Positions 32,952 through 33,685 of a stretch of 33,685 nt of DNA are shown piece after piece; positions within the stretch are counted from its first letter, which is position 1; each line of letters starts with the position of its first letter. Below the pieces are notes generated by a model. That model made no database searches, was not told the DNA's origin, and saw nothing but the letters and a program-made list of their open reading frames with translations. Origin of the DNA: Acidobacteriaceae bacterium (lineage in GTDB: Bacteria > Acidobacteriota > Terriglobia > Bryobacterales > Bryobacteraceae); assembly GCA_020247055.1 (NCBI GenBank), contig JADCJL010000179.1, forward strand, positions 1 to 33,685. Direction: 5' to 3'. Position numbers and translations under genes: made by a program.

Positions 32952-33685
32952 ATGACGGTAGGCACGATTTCGTTAACGGAGACGATCGGGGTGGCGCTCG
33001 ATGCGGTGTGGACGAACCGCTTCCGCTCGCTGTTGACGATTCTCGGGATTGTGATCGGGATTACCACGGTGGTAACGGTATCGAGCCTGTTGACGGGTTT
33101 GCAGCAGGGCATCACGACGTTTTTCGCCGAGTTCGGGCCGGATAACATCTTTGTCGGCCGCTACTCGGGCGATCCGAACGGCGAGCCGCGAGTGAAGGAG
33201 TTGCGGCGGCGGCCGGTGGGGCCGGAGTATGCGGCGCTCATCAAGCGACTGGTGCCGTCGGTGCAGGAGACAAGCGTCACCATGTTTCTGCCCGGCATTA
33301 TCGGGCGGAATCCGATTACGGCGAAGGTGCCGGGGTTTGAGTCCGACCAGGTGAGTATGCAGGGGGCCACGGCGACGGTGTTTATCACCAACCCGCGGAA
33401 CTTTATCGCCGGGAGGCCGTTTACAGCCGAAGAAGAGCAGCGCGCGGCGCGGGTTTGCATCATTGGACCCAAACTGGCCTTGGCACTGTTCCCAACGGGC
33501 GGCGCGGTGGGGCAGACGATCACGGTAGCCGGCCAGGAGTACGTTGTCGTCGGCGTGACCGAGGAGGCCAAGGGCGGCTTCTTTGGGGAGAACCCGCTGG
33601 ACCGGCAGGTGACGGTTCCGCTTTCGGTAGCGCGGCTGCGCTACCCGGGCATCGACCGTTTCAGCGTGACCGCCAAGGCCTACCC
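32952..33685 (+). CDS. MacB-type ABC transporter permease (partial, cut by window end)
   Basis: The first 244 residues of a second MacB-type permease; the frame is open to the window edge. The N-terminal helix (about 25-50; RSLLTILGIVIGITTVVTV) is followed by the periplasmic domain, with FGPDNIFVGRYSG, TNPRNFIAGRPFTAEEEQ, VCIIGPKLALALFP and EYVVVGVTEE. AGGGAG at 32941-32946 lies five bases before the ATG. It is paralogous to the preceding gene and in the same operon. Tandem permeases of this type often form a heterodimer served by one ATPase. The three C-terminal helices are outside the window. Confidence 0.9.
   Translation, partial: MTVGTISLTETIGVALDAVWTNRFRSLLTILGIVIGITTVVTVSSLLTGLQQGITTFFAEFGPDNIFVGRYSGDPNGEPRVKELRRRPVGPEYAALIKRLVPSVQETSVTMFLPGIIGRNPITAKVPGFESDQVSMQGATATVFITNPRNFIAGRPFTAEEEQRAARVCIIGPKLALALFPTGGAVGQTITVAGQEYVVVGVTEEAKGGFFGENPLDRQVTVPLSVARLRYPGIDRFSVTAKAY

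Overview
The window is high-GC DNA (roughly two thirds G+C by eye) from a Gram-negative bacterium. Three very large TonB-receptor-like proteins with an N-terminal carboxypeptidase-regulatory domain (Oar type), a PSD1-type cytochrome protein paired with a DUF1501 protein, many Gfo/Idh/MocA oxidoreductases, a DUF5666 protein and MacB-type permeases point to Acidobacteriota, most likely a Bryobacterales/Solibacter-like lineage. This assignment is inference from gene content; no marker gene is present. I see no rRNA, functional tRNA, CRISPR array, prophage or transposase.

Layout. 1-662 (minus): the N-terminus of a UxaA/GarD-type sugar-acid dehydratase and a small exported BON protein. 717-5054 (plus): secreted PSD1 cytochrome protein and DUF1501 protein. 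5067-6155 (minus): a slipin-like SPFH protein with three copies of a pre-SPFH motif, preceded by about 490 bases of structured non-coding DNA with a consensus-like promoter. 6644-12659: two copies of a two-gene oxidoreductase unit (A1-B1 and A2-B2), with a TIM-barrel sugar isomerase on the opposite strand and an exported bicupin between them. 12684-15905: TonB-type receptor 1. 16049-17587: PhoD-type phosphatase. 17588-18261: a gene-poor stretch with a 13-bp tandem repeat. 18262-23689 (minus): an exported TIM-barrel isomerase, an exported RidA, a cytosolic RidA and receptor 2. 23809-26695 (plus): IclR regulator, DapA-family aldolase and a BNR-repeat protein. 26696-26871: two 83-bp copies of a nested-hairpin element. 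26877-31034 (minus): receptor 3 and a DUF5666 protein, both glycine/proline/methionine-rich. 31103-31585 (minus): a type IV pilin-like protein. 31692-33685 (plus): two MacB-type permeases, the second cut by the window edge.

How it may work together. Most of the window reads as a carbohydrate or sugar-acid utilisation neighbourhood: large outer-membrane receptors, exported oxidoreductases, isomerases and a cupin, then a cytosolic aldolase and dehydratase under an IclR regulator. Nine predicted proteins begin with twin-arginine-like signals, so much of the chemistry may happen outside the cytoplasm with pre-folded, cofactor-loaded enzymes. Substrates cannot be read from the sequence.

Two DNA-level patterns stand out. 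Six genes have a -10-like hexamer 6-7 bases before the start codon and no convincing ribosome binding site, which suggests leaderless transcripts. The paired nested hairpins at 26.7 kb look like a REP-type mobile or structural repeat.
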